NCBI GenBank assembly: GCA_030770545.1
Contig: CM061109.1
Location: 12,074,001-12,138,000 of the forward strand
Source: Macropodus opercularis
Lineage: Eukaryota; Chordata; Actinopteri; Anabantiformes; Osphronemidae
Direction: 5' to 3'
DNA: 64,000 bases
Shown: in pieces, positions 1 to 14,550 of the stretch
How positions within the stretch are numbered: the first letter of the stretch is position 1
Layout: every line of letters begins with the position of its first letter
The notes under the pieces: model-generated
The model's database searches: none
What the model saw: only the letters and a program-made list of their open reading frames with translations
Told to the model about the DNA's origin: nothing
Translations under genes and position numbers: made by a program

Positions 1-3000
1 TTTTAGAGAGACGGTTCTCTTCTTGCTAAGTGGCATCTGGGTGTAAAGTAATACTTTTAGCTGAAGTAGTTTTCTCATCTGATTTTCCTACAGTAAGTTG
101 TCACTCTATATATAATATGTTTTTGTATGTATCATGTATGTAATATGTATCATGTCCAGTACATGCGTGTTGTCCTCCTGCCTCTCTCTATTATCTCCAC
201 GGCCCTGAAAAATCCTGCCTCCTTTGGGACGGCGTTGCAGAAGGACTCTGGTGAGACGCGTGATATGAGGATTGGCACCAAAAGTCCCATTATGTCCTCT
301 CATATCCATAACCAAGGCCTTAGGAGTGATGCATCGATTCAGCCTTCAGCACTCCCTTGATGGCACCGTGCTAATTCCAGCTGCATGCGCTCTTTGGAGA
401 AATCCTACCCATAAGGCAGGACATGGAGCAGCCACTGAGCTGCTCGCTACACTGACAGTTTAAGCTCACACGTGCCACTGTCACTACTACTGTGCAACAT
501 ATCGACCTGGAAGCGGGTTGTTTCTTTTTTCTCATTTCAGTAATATTTTAATGTACGTTGCTTGTTTAAAATAATAATTAAAACTCTAGTCATCGGAATT
601 AGGGGACAGAAGCTTCATCTGATCGTCAGATAATTTTCTAGCTATAGCGGATGGATGCATTGTTCATACTCAGACGACTCAACCGGCAGCGAGTGTCCGA
701 GCTCGTCTGAACAGCCTGTGAAAATCTCTGTGTGCTGTGGAGGTCATGGCGAAAACAACAGCAGTGCATTTCCAGGTGTAGCCGTGTCCATTGTCTCCTT
801 CCTCACATGGGCTTGTTCAGTGTGTGCCTTTGTCCTTGTGTCAGCAGGCAGGACACTCTAAATTATTTTGCTCAGCTGCCTCCCTGAACTCTTGCTACAG
901 CACGTCAATACACACATCATGCAGACACCCGCACATACAGTTAAAGGGATCACAGTTCATATCCATCACACACTTGAATCCTCCTTGACACAGAGCAAAC
1001 CTTGAGAATAAAACTTAGCGATGGCGTCTGGTGATTTCAAATGGAAATCGCAAAGAAAACATTAACAGAGTTTCGTGGAGTTGTTCAATATCAGGACGAT
1101 AACACCTTCATCCTAACTATGCTGAAGGAAGAATCTCAGAGAAGTTTACAAGTGCATACTCCTTGAAAAATCTGTATTATATGTCGCTCTTGTCATTCAC
1201 ATACACAGAGAGGAACAGATGATTCATTTCCCCACAGAGGCCGTTAGTGGTTTATAACACAAGAACCTTCTGCCTGTAGTCTCTTATGTCACATGTGTTG
1301 ACTCTGGGTGTTCCTGGACATTTGTCGTTTCTGCCAGCGAGGACTTCACTTAGGTTGCATGAGCTCTTTTCACACATGAAAAAACACATTTTTACGTAAC
1401 ACGAGGGTTTTTATTTATTACTGCCTGGTAGATTTACCAACTCGTGACTAAAGTAACGCTGCAAATAACATTATTTGACAGGATGCCGCACTCACAGCAG
1501 AGAGTCTCCGCACACGCTGAAGTCTAATCTCAGCGGTGAAACATTACAATGTTAATAATAGAGAGAACATGTCTGAAAAGGTGAAATACTACAGGGCTAA
1601 ATTTCCCACATTGCTGTATTTCAGCATGTGTATGCAAGTGCATGTGTAGACCAAAGCCAAAATCCTAATAGGGACAAGCTTGGAGTGAATAGCGCCCGCA
1701 GTGGATAAGCTACTAAATCTTGCAATAAAAGCAATGTGATTTACAGTAAATTCCACAAGGCTGACAGTGCCACAGCAGAGGGCATAAACACTGCACTCAG
1801 TGCTGCGCCTCACTTCTGTCTGCTGTGAACTACAATCACGGAGGCACGCTGCTCAGCAGCAGTGACTTTGATAAATTACCACAAGACCCACTGTTGGCTT
1901 AAAACTAGAACTTGTTCGGTTGCAATTCTGCATTTGTCCCTCTTTAATGTATATGGAAGTGGCTTTAGCAGTAATCTGTCAGTGATTGATTAGGTGCGTC
2001 CAAATCCCCTCTCTGTTCTCCTCCACTGGCTCACTGTTCAGCCACAGCTGCGTGTTTACAGCAGGATGGCTGTATTAGAGAAGAGTTCCCCTGATTTACC
2101 TGCAACGCAGACACAGTTGCTTCCACTTGGACAACTATACACGGACCGCGAGTAAAACAGGAAACGAGATGTGACATGCGTGTGTTGGTACAGGAGTGGA
2201 TAAACAAACAGTTGTTTATGGAGTAAAAACATCAACCGCGTCACCAGACAGCAAAAATACACCTTCATATCTCAACCCATCTTCTACACACAAACCTTAC
2301 AAACATGTATGCAATCATTAAAACATATTTATTTTGTGTGCGACACGAGAGGTTGAAAAAGCAATTTAGACAGGTTGCTGGATATTGATCACACTTACCA
2401 GCAGATCCATTTTAATTAAATATTAAGAGAGTGCGCAGCATTGATAGCAACTGAGCATCACCTGTTTTTTGCTTTGCTCTTTAAAAATTGTACAAGCTGG
2501 AGAAATAAGAGATGCTTTAATGACGCTCACATGTAATTATACTTGAAGTATGAAAGCAAGGCTGGGTTATATTCACAGCATTTTATATTCAAAGAATATT
2601 TTTGTTATTTTTTAAAGAAGGTCTGAGTATGAACATCCGTGCATGAATTTTAATGGAGATACTTAAATGGTAATTATTCCACTCAGGCTCAAACGTAGGT
2701 AACAAATGGAATTCAATCAGTGTCCGTGCATAATGATGGTCATTAGGAGAAAGAAAATAATAATGACATCCTATCTGCATTAAACCTGCAGACACTTTAC
2801 ACAATGATCCTGCACCCATTATTGATCTCCATGGAGATAAGCAGTTGTCACTTTTCAGCATTGTGCCTGAATGTTAAATACAGCTCATTTTGTTTTTTCT
2901 TTCTCTTTTTTGCAAATTATCTCAGCCAACACAAAATCTTAATTTATTTATTTCACTACTTGAAATCATTGGTCTCATGCCATTTGATTGTAATTTTGGT

Positions 3001-6000
3001 TCATTGTCACAGCTGCCTCTCCAGCGCCTGCTATTTCCCCCCCCTCCAGTCCAAGCTTGCATAAAATGAACATCACACCTGAAGGAAGCTGTACTGATTC
3101 TTTGTGAGCTACTCTGGCATGTGCTTCGTATGTGGGTATGCTATTGTGCATGCAATGCAAAGTCTGAGAAATCAATGCACCCTCGCTAACAGCCACAGCT
3201 CCCTCCTTCCCATCTCCTCCTTTGATAAAGTAAGACTGAAGCAGCAGTTGTCCGCTCATAAAAATGAAATACAAAAGATACATAGAGTAAAATGTTTTCA
3301 TCTTTGTGCAACTCATTTTTAGTTGAATATTGTAACAGTTGTTTACACATATTGTACAGTAGGCAGAATGCATTGAGTCTTCTCCAAGACGACCACTTGG
3401 TTGAATAATTAAATAAGTGATCCATGATTTGCATGCCTTCTGTTGCCAACTAGCTCCATCTGTTTGGTTTTGAGAGCTCTGACACAGTGGCTCGTGTGAG
3501 TGAAACAGCAATAATGTAATTGTGGATGTGACAGATACACCAGATGATGCAGGGACTGTTTGAAAGTCTGGTCCAAGGCGTACTGTATGGCACGGTGTCA
3601 TATGGTCGGCAAGAAAGCATGACAAAAACAGTTTTAGAACGGCTCCGTCCCCTCGTCACGATTAACTTTAAAGAGCCTCTGCAGTGACTCACTCATTCAT
3701 TTAAATGCACGCTCCTGATGCGGGAGCTGGGTTTAAAACCTCTCATGAGCACAAAGTTACTGTATCTTAATTGAATAGCAGGCTTCAGAGCTTGGAGGGT
3801 GAAGGACAATAGTAGCAGGGCCAGATTGGCTGGTTGCCAGTGAACAATGCAGAGTAGGCCTCAGCGCCCAGCAGCAGGCTGAGCCCATGGTCCTCATCAG
3901 GAGAGACAGCCTCCGCTGCTTTGATGGATCTGTCATAGTCTGCCATCAGCTGGGGTTCAGGTAGCAACCGGTAACACGTTACTATTCTACTGAAGGTTCG
4001 CTGTTTCCTCTATTTTGCCTCTGAAGGGCGATAATCATCTGTAATGGCTGTAAAATAGTCTCACTCAAAGACACTGATGTGATTCAATTTGAATGTTTAT
4101 TTATTCGTGTTCTTTGAAGCTGAGTCAAGTTAACAATTGAGCAATGGCCAGCAAACATAGTGCGTGATAAAACCTCCATCTCCATCAAGACACAGCTTTC
4201 AGCCGTTGTATGCGTCGTCTACCTCTAATTAAAACGTGAAGCCCAGGTCATCCAATGAATGCTTTTTGATTTTATCAGCAGAGACTGATCACACTCACAT
4301 GACTTTGAGTCCAAGACCTACGATGATGAGGTCACAGTTTAGTTTAGTTTACTTATTGCAGGTTAATTAAAAATAGACCAAACTACGTTTTCCTCCTTCT
4401 ATAATAAAAACAATACAATAATGAATTAAGTTTCAGGACTTTTATAGTTGGTTATGTTCTTGTAGTCTTAAAGTCAGTGCTTGATCAGTCTTATCTGAAA
4501 AATGTAGATCAATTAATACAGAGTGACAACAAAATATATTTGTAGTTTATTAATAACAACCATAGCTCAGAGAGGTGGCAGCCTGACTATAAGGATGTGT
4601 TGTGGGAGATATTTAGATAGAGCTCAGACGACTGAAATTAGCAGCCTGTCAGCAGACAACTGCACAGTAGGCACAGGCATGTTTAACAACTCCAGCGCTA
4701 CGACTGAGATTTATCACGTTTGTTGTTGTGTCTCGGTGTCAGTCACTGAGTAACGTATGATTAACACATCAGTAAAAAATCAGCAAAATGTAAGAGTCAT
4801 GTCTTCATCTATAAAAGTGGAAAACGGGGAATCGATTTCTGGGAGATTCTAGCAGCTTATATGAATAAATAACAACAATACGGTATGTATTTAAAACAAC
4901 TCCTTAAATGCTCATAATCAATAGTAAATAATCATTGTTAACAGTCTATGTAACTGTCTCTGCTGAGCTTCACTCAACAATGAGCGCAGACAAATGTGAG
5001 AGAAGCAGAGGCTTGTGAAACACAGTTCCCGGAGCTGGATTCATTTTGCAAGGCAATGCTTTTCCAAACAGCTCAAAGACTTCCTGATCGGCTGTAATCC
5101 CCAGCTTTCACACATAAGTCACCGAGAGCGATGGAATCCCCTCTGTTTACTCACTCCAAACCAAATGATCTTTCACAAGTAGACCACTTCAGATGTGAAA
5201 TGGAATTTGCCAGGGTGTTCTATCCCAAGTCTATTTCTCTGTACGCTTTACCAATTCCCAAATAGGGTCCAGTCGCTCACAAATAATGTCTGCGAGGATG
5301 GAGCCTGGCTCCTCTGCTGCTTTAACGACCCGCGGGAAAAAGGTATTCAATGAAAAAAAAGAAGTACTCTTAAGGGTAGTACCTATTGTACTTTGTACAA
5401 ATAATTGTGAACGTACAGTGTATAAATAATTTATCAGGAAATCGGTCACACTAAGGTGATGTTAAATTTATACGCACCATAAAAATACCCATAAAGAGGA
5501 CGGATATTCATATTGCAGTACATGGATTTAATGCAATCTAAAACATAATTTCTTCACAGAGACAACAGATGTCTACTCTGTCACATGCTTACACGTTGGA
5601 GTTGGAGCACAGCTGATTGCTTTGTCTTTTCACTGACAGTGTTACTGCTTCGCTGTGTAGTTATGATGAATGGTTGTTTTAGGAGGGCTGCATTTACTTT
5701 GTAGAGTCATTATGAGAATATTATGTATGAGAAAACAGTCATTAATATTCATTATAATTACAAACTAGTGAGCTGAATGCTGATGGAGTGTGATAGCGCA
5801 GGCCGGATTCTTCCAAAGTATCGCTCACTGCATCTGTGGAGCCATAAATGTAGGTGTTTAGGAAGCGCCTGGAACCCAGTCTGACGTTTACTAATTCCTT
5901 CACTTAATCAGTGAGCTTATGACGCCCTTGTGGGAAGTAGAAATTAATAGTCATGACATGCACTTACAGTAAAACCATCACTGCTGCCATAGTGCGATAT

Positions 6001-9000
6001 AAATTCAGAAATACATTGTAAAATGACTCTTTCACTGAGTGTTTAACTCGTATTTATCGGTGAAGCCAGTGCGTGCGCTGTCTCTGAAAGATGCCGTCCT
6101 CCTATTCCAGGTAATCAGGGCTTCCGCTCTGATTGTGCCTTGTAATTGGTGCAATGTTGAAGTGAGGAGCACCGATACATTTCCTATGTGTGAATGAGGC
6201 TGGATGTAGAAGCAAAAGGTCAGGCCCTGGACTTGCATTTCTCCCCCAGGGCCCCGAGCAGCAGGGGCCGTAGAACACCACAAACAATTAAACGTGTTGC
6301 TTCTCGAGGCAGGGCGGCCAGACTGCTGTTGGCCGGAGAAGTTTCTCTTTACCTCGGTGGGCTGCTGTTGGTCACTCTTCAGAGCAATAATCTGCCAGTC
6401 TGAGCAATCAATACAGCCACGACAGCTTCAGCTTCCATTAGCGCAGGCATCTCTGGAGTGTCCGTGCATGAGCAGAAGAGCACAGAGCAGGCATCAACAA
6501 ACGCTTCCACAAGCGTGGACACATGCACATACCAACACATATATTCAACATCATGCACAGGAGCACTCATTCACTCACGCACAAGCACTCACACACAGGT
6601 ACAGACGTATGTAGTGTATACACATAACAAATGTGGCTGATACACAATCTGCTGCATGTTTCATTCGACCATTTTTCATTTTATTCCCATTCCGTTGAAA
6701 TAAGATTCAACTCAATTGAAATACATGCACAAATACGTATTAAAATTTCTCCTACAGTATCTGATCGTGGGAACTAAAACACAATTAACGTCTTGCTCCT
6801 CGAATCACTTTCTAGTAACCATGCACCAAAACGTCAGAGAATACACATCTTACGAACTGTGGTCATATGAAACAAATGATTTTTACATGTACAAATATTA
6901 CATGTATAAATATAAATTGTGTGAAGCGAAACTGACGAGTTTAAAAAGCGAAGGGCCAATAAAAACACAAATTCTGCTGCAGATTTTTCTTCTGCGTTTC
7001 CCATCGTCTGTTCAGTTTATTATATGAATATAATCACAGGTTGAGCTACAGGCTTCCAGTAACGTGAGGATAGTGAGCAGAGCCTCGCTGAGGACTGTGT
7101 GGTAGTCATCTGTAGTTCCTGAATAACACATAATAACAATGAAGCCCTCTGGGCCTCTGAGACAGTGCGCTGTGTGCTGGGGATAGACCATCTGTGTGCA
7201 CTTGCTTGCTTTTTGAGCTAGCACAGTAATGGACTCAACAAGTGAAACACCACTGGCATATCTCCAACAACCCATGGCCCCAAGGAAGGTGACGCTACAG
7301 TAGCTTTACAATTATGCAAACAAAGAGGTATCCTGCTAAATGCTTCCTAGCGCAGCATCACATGATAATTGGTTCCCCTGCTGATTGTTTGTCGTTACAA
7401 GTACAGTAGAAATGCATGTGCACTACTACTTAGCGTAAAACAAGAAAAAACGTCTTGTTGCATGATCCGATAGTAATGAAAGCACAATAGCAAATGAGCT
7501 TCATCACATCATGCGGCCGATAAATTCTTCTGGACTGAAAAACTGTGCTAAGAAACATGTTATTTTAAGAAACGTCTGTTTGTGTTCTCTCATACTCGAG
7601 GAGCAGAGCGTTGTACATCTGTGCTAACAAACAATATTATTTTCTTCCTTGTTTGCAAAGTCGTTGCAATGATGGGAGGACAACAGACGCGAAAGTGAAA
7701 AATGCTCAAGGTTGGTTTTAAAGAGGCCTGTTTTTCTTTTGCATTTCTTATCATCAATACCTTTATCCCTGTTCTGACAGGAACGTGCCGAACAGCCCTG
7801 TGGGAAGGTGATTCACAATCTGGATACACAACACAAAATTACGCGCTTTATTTGTAGTGCAGAGTAGATAATGATTAACAAAAGGTTCAGAGTGGTTTAA
7901 TCCAAACCAGAAACACTTTCTCATCTTTTGTGCAGAGAGATTGCAGCTTCCAGAAAAGTCAACTCTCTGTTTTATGGTGATGTTTTGTGGTTGAATGTCC
8001 TTTTCTTCAGACAAGAATCTGTATAAGACTGATCTCTAGCTGTATCACAGAAAAGGGTTTTAGTGATTTGTACTCCTACAATTTTCTTTGCTCACCTTTT
8101 GTTCACAACATACTGTATATTATTTCATTTCTCTAACACAAGCCAAGTTCGTACATGTGTGTGCGCAGCCACGTTTCCCTGCAGGTTCACGTTCTCTTAA
8201 TTGTTCACTGACCTTTCAATATATTCCCAGCAATTAGCTGCTCAGCTCGTCTGTATCGTGGGTCAGTATCATTGGGTTGTAATCAACATAAAAACAAGGA
8301 GGCTTTTCAGAAGATCAACTAACTTGGATTCGAGCACCCTTACCTTCTTGGATTTCACTAATTACAAAAAAATAATCAAATGGTTGTTTGATTAAGGGGA
8401 GAAATTTAACCTGGCTGGATAATTCAATGAGCACAACAGAATAATCAGAATATATGGAAGCTCGTCATCCCTCTAATTATCTGCTGTGGGGCTGTAACAC
8501 CAAGATGCTGTGTGATGATGTTTAAGGCTTTATTTCTTCTCCCAGCAGTCTAATACTAAAAGAAAAACACATTTTCCATAACTGTCCACGTGCTGAAATG
8601 TACACAAGAAAAACAAAACACAACTTTTATTACACAGCATAATTAAGCATAATTGGCTCATGGACGCCAGAGGCTGTTATTCTCTTTCTCACAGTACCTT
8701 AAGCATTTTAAGCTTTTGGCTTAGTTTAATACCAGCTAGCTTAATTAAAATGAAGCAACATTTGTTTATAATGTCAAACAGACTTTGATACAGTACCTGC
8801 TTGTGTAGCAAAGTGTGTCGTCCCAAAAATGTGCAGTGCGATGCAATGGTGACTTCTCCATGAAACAACACCCACCACACAACTTTTGGTCATTTCATTC
8901 ATAACTTGCATGACGCAAAGTGACGTTCTGGCATAAACCCAAGTGTTTAAAAAATATTTTTAATTTTCACATTTGTGTCGTGTTTTGAAAGATTTCAGCA

Positions 9001-9095
9001 GCGTTAAACAGAACTATCATAATAAAGTTCCGTTGGTCTTTTTTTGTTTTGTGTGGCTTATCTGTTGTGGCAGTGTTTACACCTTAAGGTCAGGA
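1..9095. other. Non-coding intergenic DNA downstream of grb14
   Basis: No open frame here has family-like content, exon-like splice borders or a run of recognisable residues. The longest, a 216-codon minus-strand frame at 2975-3625, has low-complexity composition and no motif. The sequence is AT-rich unique DNA. Two stretches (about 2600-2860 and 5735-5960) are rich in TAAT-type sites and lack simple repeats, which is how conserved non-coding elements often look, but conservation cannot be judged from one sequence. Confidence 0.7.
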
Positions 9096-9130
9096 CTCAG
9101 CAAAAGGCTCAACAAAAGGCTCAGCAATAG
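9096..9130. repeat. Short tandem repeat, 12-bp unit
   Basis: About three imperfect copies of CTCAGCAAAAGG follow one another (the second has CTCAAC, the third ends CAATAG). It is a minor local duplication with no coding context. Confidence 0.7.
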
Positions 9131-12100
9131 TTGTTTGCACACACAATAGTCCAAGGTCTGATCATTTTTCAGGTACTCGGTACTAAAGTATCTCAGATTG
9201 ATTCTTTGTGGTGCCGGGCACTGACATGTTGGCGGCACCACCGAACGCTACAGAGGTCTTGATCAGTAAATTAAGCAGTCGTTACGTGCGTTACTATGGA
9301 AACCATGTGTCAAAAAAGAGACCTACAAACCACTGGCTGGAGTAATGTGACTGGGCAGGATTACAGCATTGCTCCGACAGTTTTCACACACACCCTTTGA
9401 AAGCAAAACATCTCTGACTGCTTTTATGCCTTAAATACATATTAAATGTATCGACATGACGCATCATGATAAAATATCTCCCAGCACCTGAGTTGTGATA
9501 TTCCTTTAAAGCTGCAATTATCAGAAGATTAACAAGTTCATGCAGCTACGACAGGACGCTGTGAGAGTGAGTTTTGCTTCCAAGAGCGTTTGGCTTGTTG
9601 CCACTGCTGAAGGTGACAGAAATCTTGCCGATGTTGCCCGACAGTGAAGGGAGGACGGCCAGAGCTGGGTGGAGCTTATGAGTGTGAAAGTCATTGCTGT
9701 CGGGGCTTCCACCCTGCCCCAGTCTACCAGGCTTTACTCAGCAAAATCTTCTTCAGTGGGAAACAGGGCAGAGGAGGCCGAGCACGAAGATGAAGCTCCT
9801 CTGTCCTGATGCTAATTATTGATCACATGATTAAGGCAGATGAAGAGATTTGTTGGGGGTTTTTTTAAGCGAGAGCTGTGATTGTCTATCTCCGAGTTGT
9901 CGAGATGGAGCTGCCACAGGATCGATACTTTCAATCACGCGAGAGGGCTCTTCTGTCAGTCACGCTGAGTAAGGTGATTACAATGGAGTCTTAAGACAAT
10001 GAGGAACTTCACAGGGCTTCCTCAGGCACACTCAGCCCCCTCACGAGGGTCTAATGAACTCAGACCTGCTAAATAGGCCTCCAGCCCACTTCAGCTAAAG
10101 AGAGATTCCAAGAGACCTCTTTTACCTGTACTCGTGTGCATGCTTGTAGACCCAGACACACACGGGGGAGGCGCAGAAAAAATGTAACCTTTCATAATAA
10201 AAGGCGGAGAAACAATAGCGCTGACCACTGACGCCCCGCATGGAGCCCTTAGACAAATCATTCTTCCCTCTGCGTGGCGTTTGGAAAGAGAAGACGTGTG
10301 CTTGCAGGAGGTTATACGGTCAGAAACAGCTGGACAGGCTGACACAATGACAGCTCTCCCGTCAGTAGATTCACAGCACATTCAAAGCAGCCGAAGCCTG
10401 TTGTTCTGTTTGATGAATTTTCTTTCTGACAGTGGATGGAGTGTTTCCCATCAGAGTTAAACCCGTTAAAGACGTGTAATGCGTTTAGTTTTTATTATGC
10501 ATAATAGAGAAGCTGTGACGCGACTTTCTTTTCATTTTCTATTCTTTTATACTGATTTCCACCTGTCAGAGAACAAGGGGGAGGAATTCAGCCGAGTATA
10601 TCAGCTCTACTTAAAGCACGTCTACGGGACACAGACCTCTCTTACAGCTTTTTACTGGAGAAATAAATAAATTCCACTCCACAATGATGGACTAAACCAG
10701 AATCCCTGCCAAATGACAGTGAGGAGCAGGCATCTAAACCTTGATTGCACGATCATGCTGAGTAAAGAATCCAATAAGATCCACTGGTTGTGTGTCAGGG
10801 ATTTTTCTCTGTCTTTAACAGGCAGCGTGTAGCAGCATCCATCCCTCTGTGGCTGACACCAGCCTTTCAGGGAGCAGGTGACTTGTTAGTACTCTAAGCA
10901 ACAACGGGAACAGATGTGTCCCTGACAGTGGATGGATGGTCAGGGTCCATCTGGTCAGTGCAGCCCTGGACAGGAATGATGAATACAGCTTCATCAGTGA
11001 ATAGCTGCCATCAATCGCACGACGTCGCAATGGCCAGTGACAGCCACAAACCGGCCCCCAGGCCCCAGGTGTGGTGAGCAGAGAGCGGGCTGGCTCTGGA
11101 ATGCAGGTCAATCAGGCAAGCACAAGCTAATGTTGTATATATAACAATGTAAAGTGCACGCGTTACGAAGCGCATTGCTCAGCCACGGTGAAAAGAATCG
11201 GCTCGTCTTTGATACAAATGCAGAACGGGTCACAGATTTATTTCAGCACAGGGTTGTTAGTGAGCCATCAAGCTAAGGACGAGTACCGGGCGTCTAGACA
11301 AGTCATGGCTCTACATTGTCTTCGCTGGCGGTCCCAGATGAAATGTGCTGCATCCTTGTCTGCCTCACTGCATAGACATGGAGAGGTACTAAAATACTGA
11401 CCTTGCTCTGGACCATTCTGAATATGTTATGACTCCCGTTTCCCTTGAACTGTCACAACTTTAAATCGACCACTTCCAACGGTTTCACACGCCGTGTGCA
11501 GGTGGACGTTCCGGACCTGCACAAAGACTCTTTAAATCCAGATATTTATTGATTACAAAAATATTTAATTGCAACACAAAGACACTGCAGACATGTGGCA
11601 GCGGTGTCAGCGAAACAAGTCACCTGAACCTAAAAAGAAATAACAGTTGTGCACGGTTCATATATTACATTTAGAAAATATCTTCGGCAAATGCTGATGA
11701 AATGATCAGCATTTGGAAATGACGAAATACAAGAAGTGAAAGAGAAAAAGAAACTATTACACAGTAAAATAGTGAACATCCACTTGGACAAATCCTGAAC
11801 ACGTGTTGTCCTTATACTGTTAGTTCCACGTTTACACAACTGTCAGTCACAGAATAGACGTACAGTCCAGCCGCCTGGCCATGTGGCGCGCTATTAAGGA
11901 GAACGCGCTGGTAGGACCTATTAGAGAGCAGCAGGTCTAATACATATTTATTGGCATATTTCACCTCCAGTCCAGCTGAGTACGTCTCAGCCACTTATAA
12001 TCCTTCAACGTCTGCTGATATTTAAAGACAAATCACGTGTAAGACTCGGGCACATCTGTTTGTCCAGGTGGTGAGTCCAGAAATCCGAAGATACTGTTTC

Positions 12101-14508
12101 CCATAAATTTAATGTGCATAAATGAGTTGAATGAATGACTGCAAAGTAAATATTTCAACACTTATATTGGTATAAATGTCAGATAAATGCATGTTTATGT
12201 ATTTTGATTGATGGATGTTTAATTGACGATTTGAACTTGTCTAAATGTAAATAAATAAATACATATTTTGATCTGTTCAGTCAATTGTATTTGCGCTTTT
12301 TTGTTTAAAGGAGAAAGAAGATTTTATTAGAATATTAGAAAAAAGGTTGTTTTTAATTATTGCTTTGCAGTAATAAACCTCTTCCTTTTTGTCTTGCTGG
12401 CCAGTTTTGTCTAGTTTTTTGCATGTTCTCTGTGAAAGCACAGCCGAGGTGGTGTGCGCCAGCAGAGGGCTGGTTTTGTACATTTTTGCTGCCCTGTCGT
12501 TTTCTCAGCAGGGTGTCTCCTGGGAAAATCAAGGGGAGGAGAAGGCCACGGGGGGAGGGTCTGGAAGAAAACACGTTCACATACAGGCATCGCATTTCCA
12601 GACCCGTCGGCGCGTCGACTGTCCGAAGCAGCTTGCATGTGATTAAGCCCGTGCTTCTAAACAGGCCAGATCTGATGACCCAGCCGGTGTGTGTGTGGCA
12701 GTGAAGCCTCTCGCTGACTCTCAGCCTCTCTTTCTCTTTGCGAGATGCTGCAGATGACCACCTCGACAAGAATCACTCTCATGTTTAAAGCTGCACTTTG
12801 CTTTGTGAGGCTCACTGAAACTGACATTAATCCACCTTTTCTTCTGAAGACTGACAAGAGCTTGGCTTGGAGGTGTCACACTTGCAGACAGTGGAGAGGG
12901 CAGTTCAGCTTTGACAGCCAGACTAAAGCACTGCTGCCTGTAACAGTCAGAGCACTGCAAATTGGAAATCCAGAGGAGATCATCTGTAAAGAACTCGTCC
13001 ACTGGTGGGGCGGGATCTCACTGAGTCAGAGGGGAAGTGGGAAAAGGCAGGAATCCAGTCATCCTAACATAACACAACACAAGCGGGACATTTTCAAAGC
13101 ACAAATTCCAAACAGCATTGAATCCTGAGAGCATTTTTCCCATGAGACATTACCAAAAGAAGAAAACATAGAACAGGTAATTTACTCTGTCATGTGTGGC
13201 CGCCCAGCTGTTTGTCTGGAGTGTGTGGTTCAGTCTTCAAACGAAACTCCTCCATCTCTCCGACATCTGCTGGGATGTTGAGTTTTACCAGGATTCCTGG
13301 GGATTTTTGAAAACATGTGGGAGAAATTGCATTACCTGAAGGAACCCGACCAGGTCATATACTACAATTAACTACGGGCATCAAAGTCGTTATTTTCTCA
13401 TGGTATTGCTCATTCAAACCATAGGTTTCAGAGGAATGACTGTTCCCCCACGTGCTACTGTATAATATGAGGATGAATAGCATTGCTTGGTTATAGATCA
13501 GCTTCGTTACACATCAACTCACCCAGTCTGCAGTTTTACGAAACACGGTGCAGATAAACAAGTGATGGATGTGCCCATTACACTTGGAGAATGCAGATCC
13601 GACTAAGAACTTTCAGTTTTCCACCTGTTGAGGTCACTGTTGCTGCTTAGCATAAAAACAACACAAGTTTGGATAAAAAGGACTTTAATATTTATACAAT
13701 TTATAGGCTACTAGTAACTATATCAAACTGGAAAAGCCAGGCACATGCAGAAGGGGGGGCTGTGGTGGCTCAAGCCCAGCGCTTAATCAAGGCTGACTCG
13801 TTTACATACAGTATGTCTAATAGTCAATATTTTTACATCGGAGTCATTGTAACACACTGAATTGAATGAAACTAATGTCCTAATTTTAAAGTAAGCCTTC
13901 CACCATCTGACTCCAGCGGGGGTGGCGCCGTGGGTGGCCAATCATGCCTCTGTGCCACACCCATGACCACACCCCTCAGAGCAAACATCATGCGCTGTGG
14001 AAGCATGAACCAACCACCCCCACCCCCCGTCTCCATTGAGATCCAGTAGTGAGGATCCAAACCCTTGTGATGTTCTTTTGACTCTAATGACAAGCTGTGT
14101 TTATTGAGCTGACACCAGGTTTGCTAACGTCTATGTCCAATTAGCTTCTGTTGATGTCATTTTCCTGGGAGCTCACACAGTCCCAACCTACACTTTCATT
14201 GTTTGATCCAGTAACAAGAACAAGGTTGTGTTGTTATATATAAAAACAGCATAGGTAGACTTTAAAACGACCGTGATGTTCAGCCCATGGTTTAATTTCC
14301 TTTTGGTTTGTGACATCATCATCTTTTCCTCTGTGATCTATGCTGTTGGGTGGAATCAGTGGAGTCATTTGGATGCCTTGCTTATCTAATGGAGCGGTGA
14401 TGGCAGAAGCCTTCAGCCTGCATTAAAGTAGACATCAGCATACGAGGGTAGCGGTACCAGTGCCCTGGGAACAAAAACTACAGTACAAACTAACAATGGC
14501 AGCTCTGG

Positions 14509-14513
<5 letters not shown>
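9131..14513. other. Non-coding intergenic DNA
   Basis: I see no gene here. A GC-richer block at about 12360-13130 has overlapping open frames on both strands, up to 138 codons, without any recognisable domain or splice pattern; this fits chance opening in GC-rich DNA. The block at 10810-11110 also has a 98-codon minus frame but no protein-like signal. Confidence 0.65.

Positions 14514-14547
<34 letters not shown>
14514..14547. repeat. (TA)n microsatellite
   Basis: An uninterrupted run of alternating T and A, about 17 units. Confidence 0.97.

Positions 14548-14550
<3 letters not shown>

Noticed and set aside
2975..3625. 216-codon minus-strand open frame
   Set aside because: Low-complexity composition, no domain, no splice or promoter support, and overlapping frames on the other strand.
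12353..13128. Cluster of open frames up to 138 codons on both strands
   Set aside because: GC-rich DNA opens frames by chance; none resembles a protein family and none has matching exon borders.
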